From NCBI GenBank assembly GCA_030068145.1, contig JAPJBO010000792.1, positions 1 through 64,000 of the forward strand: a DNA stretch of 64,000 bases. The letters are read 5' to 3'. This DNA is from Diplonema papillatum. Its lineage: Eukaryota > Euglenozoa > Diplonemea > Diplonemida > Diplonemidae. Positions 53,437 to 63,854 of the stretch are shown piece by piece. Made by a program: the position numbers and the translations under genes. The notes beneath the pieces are model-generated. The model was given only the letters and a program-made list of their open reading frames with translations. It was not told where the DNA came from and ran no database searches. Numbering within the stretch: position 1 is the stretch's first letter; each line of letters opens with the position of its first letter.

Positions 53437-53915
53437 TCTTTCATCGGCAGCTACGAGCAGGGATAAAAAAAAAAAGGGGGAAACAATGGAGAACAATGCG
53501 CTTCATGTCAGATCGTTTTGGGAATCACAATAATGAGCAAGAGAAAGAGAGAGGGAGCGAGGGAAATACTTGCAGGAGCGTTGGGGTATTTACCTCGGCC
53601 TAAAAGGTCGAGGTCACAGGGGGAAGGGAGGGTGGGTATTTTGGTTCTCGAGTAGCCCACCCCCCCCTCCTCCTGGTTTACTGGCTGGGTTGTCCTGCTC
53701 TGGGTTTGATGTCCGATTCCCACAGTGAAACTGAGAGAATCTTTCATCGGCAGCTACGAGCAGGGATAAAAAAGGGGGAAACAATGGAGAACAATGCGCT
53801 TCATGTCAGATCGTTTTGGGAATCACAATAATGAGCAAGAGAAAGAGAGAGGGAGCGAGGGAAATACTTGCAGGAGCGTTGGGGTATTTACCTCGGCCTA
53901 AAAGGTCGAGGTCAC
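53437..53915. repeat. Split direct repeats X1-Y1-X2 of the nested YR element
   Basis: X starts TCTTTCATCGGCAGCTACGA and ends AAAAGGTCGAGGTCAC. Y starts TATTTTGGTTCTCGAGTAGC and ends CAGTGAAACTGAGA. A 19-bp spacer (AGGGGGAAGGGAGGGTGGG) separates X1 and Y1. Confidence 0.9.
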
Positions 53916-53924
53916 CCACCGCCC

Positions 53925-55058
53925 CTACGCCAGTGGTGCGTTGAGGAAAAAGCTCCTCACCGCGAGTTCTGCCTGCCGCATGGTCGCGTCGGACGACAGG
54001 AGGGACGGTGAGATTCGCGAGGGTAAGTCAGCAGGATTCAGTTCCGACCGCACCCAGCGAAAGCTTGCCGTAATATTCATGTCCCGCAAGTGGCTCAAAG
54101 CTGCCACCACTGCCCCGTTGAGTGTCCGTGATGCCAACGACATCTTTTTCCTGGCGACACCGGCCACACTGGTGTTGTCCACGTACACGAGAATCTCACC
54201 ATTTGAGGCACTCACAGGGAGCACCGCGAGTGTGTTTTGCAAGGCACGTGCCTCCAGTTCATTGATGTGGCGCCCCACATCATCCCCCTTCCATGCACCA
54301 CCAACAATGGTGAGCTTGGACGTGAACATGTCACAGAGCACACCGCCCCACCCCGTGAGTGAGGCATCGACAAACACGGCATACGAGGGGGTTCCCGGTG
54401 GGTCTGGTACCTGCCGGCGACAGTGCACGGCTTTGATCCACTCGCTCAGTTCCCGCTGTACAGACGGTGGCACGCGTACCCGGTCGGCAGGGACGCGATT
54501 CATTCGGTTCAGCTGGTTCGTGTTGCGGCGTAGGAACTTCAGCGCAAACCAGAAAGAACCCGGGAAAACCCCTCCAATCGCACTGGCATGGAGCAGTCTG
54601 CCCCCAAGGGACTCGAGTTCGCCAGCTGTAGGATCAACGAGCTGAGTGGCAGCTATTTTCTCAAGGAGACGTTTGGACGGGGCAACAGTACCAGCAGTGT
54701 GCACGAACGACACTCCAATGAAGGTGTAATCTGTCTCGCAGGTGATCGAATCTGCTACTTTCCACGAAATGTCCGCGGCCTTCGCCGTTGCATCGAGGAT
54801 GCTCGTAGCCTCCCGTACTGCGGCGTCGTCACCTGAGTAATGGATGTTGTCAATCCACACGTGTGTCGACACTCCTCGGGCTGCAAACTCTGGGCGTACG
54901 TAGGCCGGATCGCCTGCTGCTGCTGCTGCCAACGTGTGCATGATCTCGGGGGCCGCCGAATGGCCCATCGGGAGTCGGTTCAACTGGTACCAACTGCCCT
55001 GATCATCGCAGAACCGGAAGAGATGCGCAGCATCACCAGGTATCGCTACCTGATAGAA
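53925..55058 (-). pseudogene. RT/RNase H, N-terminally truncated
   Basis: One open frame ending TAG at 53925. The sequence enters at FYQVAIPGDAAHLFRFCDD, just after the motif A aspartate, so that Asp is deleted. It continues with YQLNRLPMGHSAAPEIMHTL (motif B) and THVWIDNIHYSGDD (motif C, where the usual DD pair reads DN). RNase H is well preserved: SYAVFVDASLTGWGGVL (Asp), HINELEARALQNTL (Glu), ILVYVDNTSVAGV (Asp), and SELNPADLPSR (Asp). The upstream codons derive from repeat Y2 and the satellite and are not part of the protein. A clean frame despite catalytic loss suggests recent deletion. Its relatives are TATE/VIPER-like RTs, distinct from the enzyme of copies I/II. Confidence 0.75.
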
Positions 55059-55158
55059 TATTTTGGTTCTCGAGTAGCCCACCCCCCCCTCCTCCTGGTT
55101 TACTGGCTGGGTTGTCCTGCTCTGGGTTTGATGTCCGATTCCCACAGTGAAACTGAGA
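55059..55158. repeat. Split direct repeat Y2
   Basis: Appears identical to Y1 at 53637-53736, including the ACCCCCCCCTCCTCC tract. Confidence 0.9.
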
Positions 55159-55161
55159 GAA

Positions 55162-58100
55162 GCTCGCCTGGTTGAGATCCGTCTACCCTGATCACCGACG
55201 TGTAGGCTCGCTTTGGTTGAGATCCGCCGTGCAGCGTGCACGGCGTGAAGCTCGCCTGGTTGAGATCCGTCCGGCCTGGTCACTGACGTGTAGGCTCGCT
55301 TTGGTTGAGATCCGCCGTGCAGCGTGCACGGCGTGAAGCTCGCCTGGTTGAGATCCGTCTACCCTGATCACCGACGTGTAGGCTCGCTTTGGTTGAGATC
55401 CGCCGTGCAGCGTGCACGGCGTGAAGCTCGCCTGGTTGAGATCCGTCCGGCCTGGTCACTGACGTGTAGGCTCCCTGTGGTTGAGATCCGCCGTGCCGCG
55501 TGCACGGCGTGAAGCTCGCCTGGTTGAGATCCGTCTACCCTGATCACCGACGTGTAGGCTCGCTTTGGTTGAGATCCGCCGTGCAGCGTGCACGGCGTGA
55601 AGCTCGCCTGGTTGAGATCCGTCCGGCCTGGTCACTGACGTGTAGGCTCGCTTTGGTTGAGATCCGCCGTGCAGCGTGCACGGCGTGAAGCTCGCCTGGT
55701 TGAGATCCGTCTACCCTGATCACCGACGTGTAGGCTCGCTTTGGTTGAGATCCGCCGTGCAGCGTGCACGGCGTGAAGCTCGCCTGGTTGAGATCCGTCC
55801 GGCCTGGTCACTGACGTGTAGGCTCCCTGTGGTTGAGATCCGCCGTGCCGCGTGCACGGCGTGAAGCTCGCCTGGTTGAGATCCGTCTACCCTGATCACC
55901 GACGTGTAGGCTCGCTTTGGTTGAGATCCGCCGTGCAGCGTGCACGGCGTGAAGCTCGCCTGGTTGAGATCCGTCCGGCCTGGTCACTGACGTGTAGGCT
56001 CCCTGTGGTTGAGATCCGCCGTGCAGCGTGCACGGCGTGAAGCTCGCCTGGTTGAGATCCGTCCGGCCTGGTCACTGACGTGTAGGCTCCCTGTGGTTGA
56101 GATCCGCCGTGCCGCGTGCACGGCGTGAAGCTCGCCTGGTTGAGATCCGTCTACCCTGATCACCGACGTGTAGGCTCGCTTTGGTTGAGATCCGCCGTGC
56201 AGCGTGCACGGCGTGAAGCTCGCCTGGTTGAGATCCGTTCCTGGTCACTGACGTGCAGGCTCCCTGTGGTTGAGATCCGCCGTGCCGCGTGCACGGCGTG
56301 AAGCTCGCCTGGTTGAGATCCGTCTACCCTGATCACCGACGTGTAGGCTCGCTTTGGTTGAGATCCGCCGTGCAGCGTGCACGGCGTGAAGCTCGCCTGG
56401 TTGAGATCCGTTCCTGGTCACTGACGTGCAGGCTCCCTGTGGTTGAGATCCGCCGTGCCGCGTGCACGGCGTGAAGCTCGCCTGGTTGAGATCCGTCTAC
56501 CCTGATCACCGACGTGTAGGCTCGCTTTGGTTGAGATCCGCCGTGCAGCGTGCACGGCGTGAAGCTCGCCTGGTTGAGATCCGTCCGGCCTGGTCACTGA
56601 CGTGTAGGCTCCCTGTGGTTGAGATCCGCCGTGCCGCGTGCACGGCGTGAAGCTCGCCTGGTTGAGATCCGTCTACCCTGATCACCGACGTGTAGGCTCG
56701 CTTTGGTTGAGATCCGCCGTGCAGCGTGCACGGCGTGAAGCTCGCCTGGTTGAGATCCGTCCGGCCTGGTCACTGACGTGTAGGCTCGCTTTGGTTGAGA
56801 TCCGCCGTGCAGCGTGCACGGCGTGAAGCTCGCCTGGTTGAGATCCGTCTACCCTGATCACCGACGTGTAGGCTCGCTTTGGTTGAGATCCGCCGTGCAG
56901 CGTGCACGGCGTGAAGCTCGCCTGGTTGAGATCCGTCCGGCCTGGTCACTGACGTGTAGGCTCCCTGTGGTTGAGATCCGCCGTGCCGCGTGCACGGCGT
57001 GAAGCTCGCCTGGTTGAGATCCGTCTACCCTGATCACCGACGTGTAGGCTCGCTTTGGTTGAGATCCGCCGTGCAGCGTGCACGGCGTGAAGCTCGCCTG
57101 GTTGAGATCCGTCCGGCCTGGTCACTGACGTGTAGGCTCCCTGTGGTTGAGATCCGCCGTGCCGCGTGCACGGCGTGAAGCTCGCCTGGTTGAGATCCGT
57201 CTACCCTGATCACCGACGTGTAGGCTCGCTTTGGTTGAGATCCGCCGTGCAGCGTGCACGGCGTGAAGCTCGCCTGGTTGAGATCCGTCCCCTGGTCACT
57301 GACGTGTAGGCTCCCTGTGGTTGAGATCCGCCGTGCCGCGTGCACGGCGTGAAGCTCGCCTGGTTGAGATCCGTCTACCCTGATCACCGACGTGTAGGCT
57401 CGCTTTGGTTGAGATCCGCCGTGCAGCGTGCACGGCGTGAAGCTCGCCTGGTTGAGATCCGTCCGGCCTGGTCACTGACGTGTAGGCTCCCTGTGGTTGA
57501 GATCCGCCGTGCCGCGTGCACGGCGTGAAGCTCGCCTGGTTGAGATCCGTCTACCCTGATCACCGACGTGTAGGCTCGCTTTGGTTGAGATCCGCCGTGC
57601 AGCGTGCACGGCGTGAAGCTCGCCTGGTTGAGATCCGTCCGGCCTGGTCACTGACGTGTAGGCTCCCTGTGGTTGAGATCCGCCGTGCAGCGTGCACGGC
57701 GTGAAGCTCGCCTGGTTGAGATCCGTCCGGCCTGGTCACTGACGTGTAGGCTCCCTGTGGTTGAGATCCGCCGTGCCGCGTGCACGGCGTGAAGCTCGCC
57801 TGGTTGAGATCCGTCTACCCTGATCACCGACGTGTAGGCTCGCTTTGGTTGAGATCCGCCGTGCAGCGTGCACGGCGTGAAGCTCGCCTGGTTGAGATCC
57901 GTCCGGCCTGGTCACTGACGTGTAGGCTCGCTTTGGTTGAGATCCGCCGTGCAGCGTGCACGGCGTGAAGCTCGCCTGGTTGAGATCCGTCTACCCTGAT
58001 CACCGACGTGTAGGCTCGCTTTGGTTGAGATCCGCCGTGCAGCGTGCACGGCGTGAAGCTCGCCTGGTTGAGATCCGTCGGCCTGGTCACTGACGTGTAG

Positions 58101-59480
58101 GCTCCCTGTGGTTGAGATCCGCCGTGCCGCGTGCACGGCGTGAAGCTCGCCTGGTTGAGATCCGTCTACCCTGATCACCGACGTGTAGGCTCGCTTTGGT
58201 TGAGATCCGCCGTGCAGCGTGCACGGCGTGAAGCTCGCCTGGTTGAGATCCGTCCGGCCTGGTCACTGACGTGTAGGCTCCCTGTGGTTGAGATCCGCCG
58301 TGCCGCGTGCACGGCGTGAAGCTCGCCTGGTTGAGATCCGTCTACCCTGATCACCGACGTGTAGGCTCGCTTTGGTTGAGATCCGCCGTGCAGCGTGCAC
58401 GGCGTGAAGCTCGCCTGGTTGAGATCCGTCTCCTGGTCACTGACGTGTAGGCTCCCTTTGGTTGAGATCCGCCGTGCCGCGTGCACGGCGTGAAGCTCGC
58501 CTGGTTGAGATCCGTCTACCCTGATCACCGACGTGTAGGCTCGCTTTGGTTGAGATCCGCCGTGCCGCGTGCACGGCGTGAAGCTCGCCTGGTTGAGATC
58601 CGTCCGGCCTGGTCACTGACGTGTAGGCTCCCTGTGGTTGAGATCCGCCGTGCCGCGTGCACGGCGTGAAGCTCGCCTGGTTGAGATCCGTCTACCCTGA
58701 TCACCGACGTGTAGGCTCGCTTTGGTTGAGATCCGCCGTGCAGCGTGCACGGCGTGAAGCTCGCCTGGTTGAGATCCGTCCGGCCTGGTCACTGACGTGT
58801 AGGCTCCCTGTGGTTGAGATCCGCCGTGCAGCGTGCACGGCGTGAAGCTCGCCTGGTTGAGATCCGTCCGGCCTGGTCACTGACGTGTAGGCTCCCTGTG
58901 GTTGAGATCCGCCGTGCCGCGTGCACGGCGTGAAGCTCGCCTGGTTGAGATCCGTCTACCCTGATCACCGACGTGTAGGCTCGCTTTGGTTGAGATCCGC
59001 CGTGCAGCGTGCACGGCGTGAAGCTCGCCTGGTTGAGATCCGTTCCTGGTCACTGACGTGCAGGCTCCCTGTGGTTGAGATCCGCCGTGCCGCGTGCACG
59101 GCGTGAAGCTCGCCTGGTTGAGATCCGTCTACCCTGATCACCGACGTGTAGGCTCGCTTTGGTTGAGATCCGCCGTGCAGCGTGCACGGCGTGAAGCTCG
59201 CCTGGTTGAGATCCGTTCCTGGTCACTGACGTGCAGGCTCCCTGTGGTTGAGATCCGCCGTGCCGCGTGCACGGCGTGAAGCTCGCCTGGTTGAGATCCG
59301 TCTACCCTGATCACCGACGTGTAGGCTCGCTTTGGTTGAGATCCGCCGTGCAGCGTGCACGGCGTGAAGCTCGCCTGGTTGAGATCCGTTCCTGGTCACT
59401 GACGTGCAGGCTCCCTGTGGTTGAGATCCGCCGTGCCGCGTGCACGGCGTGAAGCTCGCCTCGTCTACCCTGATCACCGA
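55162..59480. repeat. 88-bp satellite in 176-bp higher-order repeats
   Basis: Two 88-bp unit types alternate. One has CCGTCTACCCTGATCACCGA and GGCTCGCTTTGGTTG, the other CCGTCCGGCCTGGTCACTGA and GGCTCCCTGTGGTTG, giving a 176-bp period from 55324 onward. Variants with CCGTTCCTGGTCACTGACG (173-bp period) cluster at about 56240-56420 and again at about 59045-59400, indicating block duplication. It is related to the 85-bp satellite of copy I (shared TTGAGATCCG, CGCCGTGC, GTGCACGGCGTG). Repeated 62-codon open frames are by-products. Confidence 0.95.
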
Positions 59481-60936
59481 CGTGTAGGCTACCTGTGGTT
59501 GAGATCCGCGATGCCCGTAGACGGCGTGAAGCGCCTGGCTGAGATCCGTCTAGCCTGATCACCGACGTCTAGACACGCTTCTGCTGAGAGCCACCGTGCC
59601 GCGTGCGCGGCGAAGCTCGCCTTGCTGAAATCTGTCTGGCCTGAGCACTGGCGTGTATGCTCGCTTCTGCCGCGGTCTGCCGTGCCACGCGCACAGCGTG
59701 CATGCTCGCTTTGCTGGGATCCGTCAGGCGCCTGTCGAGCGCATGGTCGTTGACGTGTAGGGTCGCTGCGGCTAAGATCCGCCGTGCCCCGTGCACGGCG
59801 TGAAACTCGCCTGGTTGAGATCCATCTGGCCTGGTCACTGACGTGTAGACTCGCGGCTAAGATCCGCCGTGCCCTGTGCACGGCGTGAAACTCGCCTGGT
59901 TGAGATCCATCTGGCCTGGTCACTGACGTGCAGGCTCGCTTTGGCTGAGATCCGCGATGCCCGTGCACGGCGTGAAGCGCCTGGTTAAGATCCGTCTAGC
60001 CTGATCCCTGACGTCTAGACACGTTTCTGCTGAGATCCGCCGTGCCGCGTGCACGGCGAAGCTCGCCTTGCTGAAATCTGCCTGGCCTGAGCACTGACGT
60101 GTAGGCTCGCTTCTGCTGCGGTCAACAGCGTGCATGCTCGCTTGGCTGGGATCCGTCATGTGCCTGTCGAGCGCATGGTCGTTGACGTGTAGGCTCGCTG
60201 TGCCTCGTGCACGGCGTGAAGTTTGCCTGGTTGAGATCCATCTGGTCTGGTCACTGACGTGCAGGCTCCTTGGCTGAGATCCGCCGTGTCGCGTGCACGG
60301 CATGAAGCTCTCCTGGCTGAGATGAGTTGGCCTGACGGCTGACGTGTAGGCTCGCTTCTGCTGCGGTCTGCCGTGCCACGCGCGCAGCGTGCATGCTCGC
60401 CGTACCGGGGGTCCGTCGGGCGCCTGTCGAGCGCATGGTCGTTGACGTGTAGGCTCGCTGCGGTTGAAGATCCGCCATGCCGCGTGCATGGCGTGAAGCT
60501 CGCCTGGATGAGTCCATCTGGCCTGGTAACTGACGTGCAGATTAGCTCAGCATTCCCAAACTGAGCGACTCGTGCTAGCAAGGAGTTACATGGCTCGCCG
60601 AGGAAATACGGGACTCTAATCCTCTGTGGATGTCGCTTCGGCCGAGATCCGCCGTGCCGCGTGCACGGCACGAAGCTCTCCTGGCTGCGATCAGTCTGGC
60701 CTGACAGCTGACGTGTAGGCGCGCTTTTGGCTGAGATCCGCCGTGCCGCGTGCACGGCGAAGCTCGCCTGGCTGAAATCCGTCTGGCCTGAGCACTGACG
60801 CGTAGACTCACTGCTGCTGCGGTCTGTGCTTGCTTTGCCGAGATCCGTCAGGCGCCTGTCGAGCGCATGGTCGTTGACGTGTAGACCCGTGCCACGCACA
60901 CAGTGCAAGCTCGCCTGGTTGAGGTCCGTCTGGACC
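59481..60936. repeat. Degenerate, older satellite units
   Basis: The same core motifs (GAGATCCG, GTGCACGGCG, TGACGTGTAG) occur with irregular spacing and a recurring CAGGCGCCTGTCGAGCGCAT segment absent from the homogeneous array. A roughly 95-bp unrelated insert lies at about 60541-60640. The divergence gradient away from 55-59 kb suggests expansion from the left. Confidence 0.7.
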
Positions 60937-62110
60937 GCTGGATGCCTGCCATGTGGCCGGCGAAATTCCTGGGAGCTGGGCATCGCCGAGGCCTGACAAC
61001 CTCTTGGCGAATCTCTGAAAGGGTTGCCCGACGCCGGGACCCGGACGTGTCAGTCGAGGAGCTGATTCGGGGCCAGCCCGACGTGCTCGCGAGGGCCAAG
61101 AGGGCCGTCAGGGGCGAACCGGTCGCCAACAAGGAGGCCATCTGGGCGTCGGTGCAGAAAGAGGTGGACAGAGGCTTCGTGGTCGAAGTGGGGCTGCCTA
61201 TGAGCGAGTTTTTCTGCGGCGCTTTATGGTCGCCGGTCGCCCGGCTGACGCCGGACCAGGAGATATGGCGGACGAGCCTCCATGCGTTCGTGCAGTCAAT
61301 ATGGCGGTCGACATGGCGGCGAGGGTCAAGCTGGGCATCGTCGACGTCTTCGTGGAGGTGGTGCGGCAGCTGGCCAATGATGGCCTCTGAAAGATTTGCT
61401 GCAGACGGATGAAGGCGCAGGACGATGTCATCTGCAGGAGCTCTGGGCGGCGACGGGACGACCCCACGGGACACCAGCTTTCGGCACCTGGACTTGATTG
61501 TCTTGACCGCCGGGCGCGGAAGGGTACGTTGGTGTTCGTTCTGGAGGGCGTTCTCCCTCACGACTCTGGCACCGGGCGAGGCCGCGTCGCTAGCAGGGAA
61601 GTTGGGGGTCGCCTCGTCCTCCCTGTTTGGCAAGGTGGTAGGGTGCCTCTCCAGCTTTTATCCAGGCGCGCCGAAGCGCAGAAAATTCAAGCTGGGTCGC
61701 GAGCCTCGTGTATCGCTCCAGTGGTGGGTTGTCTAGGGTCTTTGAGAAGTCGGTTCCCCTCAACTCGCTTAGTCCGGACATGGGAAGCTGTTTACGGATG
61801 CCTGCTCGAAGGGGTTGGGTGCAACCCTGTCGTTCTTACAGACGGCGTGGTGTCGTCTACTACTGCGCTTCCTGTCCGGGCGTCCGGGCCGCTGATTCAC
61901 GCACTGAAGCTCGCGTCCGTGTCGGTGGCCGGTCTGTGGCATACGGAGATGACGGGCGTGCAAGTTTCGTTGGGACAACGTCGTTCTGGCGAGCCTTGTC
62001 CAGGGCCAGTCTAGCTAGAATGCTGCTTGCCCCGGTTCACGGGCTGTAGAAAGGCATCGTCAGGGCGAAGGCGAGATGAACGTAGCGGACCTTCCGAGTC
62101 GCCCTGTCCA
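60937..62110 (+). pseudogene. Degraded RT/RNase H of copy II
   Basis: A deleted paralogue of 48711-50455. VSVEELIRGQPDVLARAKRA and ASVQKEVDRGFVVEV align directly with copy I. RFAADG..MKAQDDVICR keeps pieces of motif A flanks, but the Asp-containing stretch and the YYDD motif are gone. Later fragments (FKLGREPRVSLQWWV, PLIHALKLASVSV, with Glu replaced by Lys in the RNase H motif) are out of frame. It cannot encode a working enzyme, so copy II would depend on another source for mobility. Confidence 0.7.
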
Positions 62111-62133
62111 CTCCTATGCCGTGTCCGTTCCTC

Positions 62134-62634
62134 GGCGGTGCCCGGTTAGGCGGATGCCGGGCTTCCACACGAACGATGGGGCGACGGCAGACCTCTTGGT
62201 CCCGGGCACCTCCAGCTTGTGCCGTAGGCTGCTGGTTCTTGCGCATTGATCTTTGGCTTCTCTTCTCTTTTGCGTCGGTCCATTGGGATAGAGCCATTGG
62301 GATAATCCCAGAGTCCCGCGAGGCGAATGCGAGCAGCCAGGCATCGTGAGCCGGCCCGCCGCAGCCAGTTGTGTTAGATTGAAGCCAACTCAGGCCTTCG
62401 CCAGTTGAGCTGTGACTGATGCGGTAGCCAGGAGGACCGATCTCCCCAACTGAGGCAGCCGCCGGGCAGCCAACTTCGCCGGTCAGCTCGTTCCCAAGGT
62501 ACCAGCAAGCCAGCTAAGGAGAGCTAACCGTGAATGATCCTTTGGTAGGTATGACATGAATTAAACGGATGTTAAATTGGCGGATGGAGAAGGAACAACG
62601 GCTCCGAGTGACTCTCTCCAAGGAGGCAATTTAA
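62134..62634 (+). repeat. Conserved 3' tail of copy II
   Basis: Nearly identical to 50440-50950 except for an 18-bp gap near 62410 (GGAGTCTTGGCTGACTG missing) and small changes at the start. Confidence 0.85.
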
Positions 62635-62716
62635 TAGGTGTTTAATTCAGCTAATCCCGAGCAAAGCCCCGGCAGGAGCGCGGATCTCCACCAAACCGGA
62701 TCAGTCATTTGTTTCT
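62635..62716 (+). repeat. Leading module of copy III (first 82 bp)
   Basis: Matches the first 82 bp of modules A in copies I and II (to CAGTCATTTGTTTCT), then diverges into CCCGCCCGCCCACCCG. It may be a short terminal repeat (the A2 part of a split repeat) or the start of a longer relative lacking the satellite. Confidence 0.75.
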
Positions 62717-63330
62717 CCCGCCCGCCCACCCGAAGAAAATAATGACATGAGACGTTGCACGGTTAGACGGCATGAGAGGGGGGTCGAGTGGAAAGCTCTG
62801 GTTCGCTCACTCGCGGGGTTGCCCGAGGTCGTGCCCCTGACCTCCTTCCGTGTAATGCCGTGCAGGGTGCTTCCTGAATCTCTCTCATCAGGAAGCCGCG
62901 GCCGGCCGAGGAAGACTACAAGCGTTTTCGCAGCGTGGCGGCAGAGCTAGGAGCGGGGCCCCGCGAACGGGGTCCCGCCCCGAGCAGGGACGGTGCCAAG
63001 GACACACCGCCCCGGTCTCCGCCCGGTCAGCGAGCAAGGAGACGGACTCTGCAGAGGGCAGCGCTTAAGAGGTCCCTCAGTCGGAACTCAGCCGAGGTGG
63101 CCCGCAGGGCCATGCGGGCCCGTTACACGACGGTGGGCTCGAAGGCCACATACGACTCGAACACGGCCGGGTACGTGTCGTGGTGGTAGTAGCATGGGCT
63201 GAGCCTCTCCCAACCACGGTGGAGAGGTTGGAGGAGTTCGGCGGTCACCTGCTGCTGATGGGCGACGACGGGGCAGCTCACATTGCAGAGAACAAAGCCG
63301 CGGGGTTGTGTTCTCGATGACCCGCTGAAT
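62717..63330 (+). pseudogene. Possible degenerate YR core-binding domain in copy III
   Basis: A plus-strand reading with basic SGSRGRPRKTT and SPPGQRARRRTLQRAALKRS is followed by ARYTTVGSKATYDSNTAGYV-SWW. A shift then allows AWAEPLPTTVERLEEFGGHL. The pattern Y-x(n)-YVSWW-AWAxP-LPTT-xERLEEF resembles the N-terminal SAM-like domain of tyrosine recombinases. The frame change at about 63189 and stop at about 63318 break it. No catalytic residues are reached. Tentative. Confidence 0.35.
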
Positions 63331-63341
63331 ATCGTGGGTAG

Positions 63342-63854
63342 AATGATGGCCGTCCTCGGGAAGGAGTCGCCGGACCCACAGCAGGCGGAGCCGCTGGGCG
63401 TGAAGGAGTTCAGGACGACTTTTGATGCCATCCGGACTACGGGCGACTACGGCGCTGCCCGGATTCTGGGCGATCCGCGCAGAGGACGGCACTCTAAATG
63501 GAGGACGGCTCAGGGTCGAGTGGCGCATGGCGAAGGGCAAGAGGAACGCATGCGGTACTTGACGTTCAAGGCCATCAATTTGGTGCCTTCGCTCACGCTT
63601 TCCGGCCCAGCACCGTCCTCCATCCGCTTCTGCCCGTCGAGGTGTTCACCCTCCTGAAGCGCTTGGCCGGGTCAAGTCAGCTCCTGTGCCCCAACTGCGG
63701 GTACCGCTCATTCAGGGAGGCACTCTGCGATACAAGGACACAGCGGGGACTCTTCGCCGTTATTAACGGGATGTCGGCGGGGGAGTCCAGGGAGGAGACC
63801 CGCGTACACACACACGACGCAGCGCCAGGGTCGGTGGTTGCTGCACACTGCTGA
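63342..63854 (+). CDS. Unrecognised ORF with a CPNC motif
   Basis: Two overlapping frames (VGRMMAVLGKESPDPQQAEP.. to about 63560, then VFTLLKRLAGSSQLLCPNCG.. to TGA 63852-63854) look protein-like and may be one gene with a frameshift. A Cys-x2-Cys pair (CPNC) suggests a zinc site, but the partner pair is not evident. I do not recognise the family. Its position inside copy III suggests an element protein. Confidence 0.3.

Larger units (their letters stand above)
53437..55161 (-). mobile_element. Internally deleted YR retroelement with complete split direct repeats
   Basis: On the plus strand the order is X1 (53437-53617), Y1 (53637-53736), X2 (53740-53915), reversed RT/RNase H (53925-55058), Y2 (55059-55158). 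X1 and X2 differ by a 5-nt A-run change. Y1 and Y2 (100 bp) appear identical. On the coding strand this is the A1-ORF-B1A2-B2 layout unique to YR retrotransposons. The outer junctions are cggcgt-GAA-TCTTTC and CTGAGA-GAA-gctcgc. The internal Y1/X2 junction is CTGAGA-GAA-TCTTTC. Unoccupied satellite units read cggcgt-GAA-gctcgc. This is integration by crossover within GAA without target duplication. Gag, YR and the RT N-terminus are missing. Confidence 0.85.
52977..62634 (+). mobile_element. Satellite-bearing YR-type element, copy II
   Basis: Same ends as copy I (TAGGTGTTTAATTCAG.. and ..GGCAATTTAA). Contents: leading module A (52977-53257), 88-bp satellite interrupted by a second YR element (53437-55161), degenerate satellite, RT/RNase H remnant (60937-62110) and conserved tail. 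At 9.66 kb it is almost twice copy I, mainly through satellite expansion. The right end runs directly into the leading module of copy III. Confidence 0.65.

Noticed and set aside
55324..59453. Series of identical 61-62-codon plus-strand frames and 83-117-codon minus frames
   Set aside because: One per 176-bp satellite period; repeat artefacts.
60541..60640. tRNA-like sequence (TTAGCTCAG near the start)
   Set aside because: No acceptor stem, anticodon arm or TTCGA-type T-loop can be assembled on either strand; kept only as an unrelated insert.
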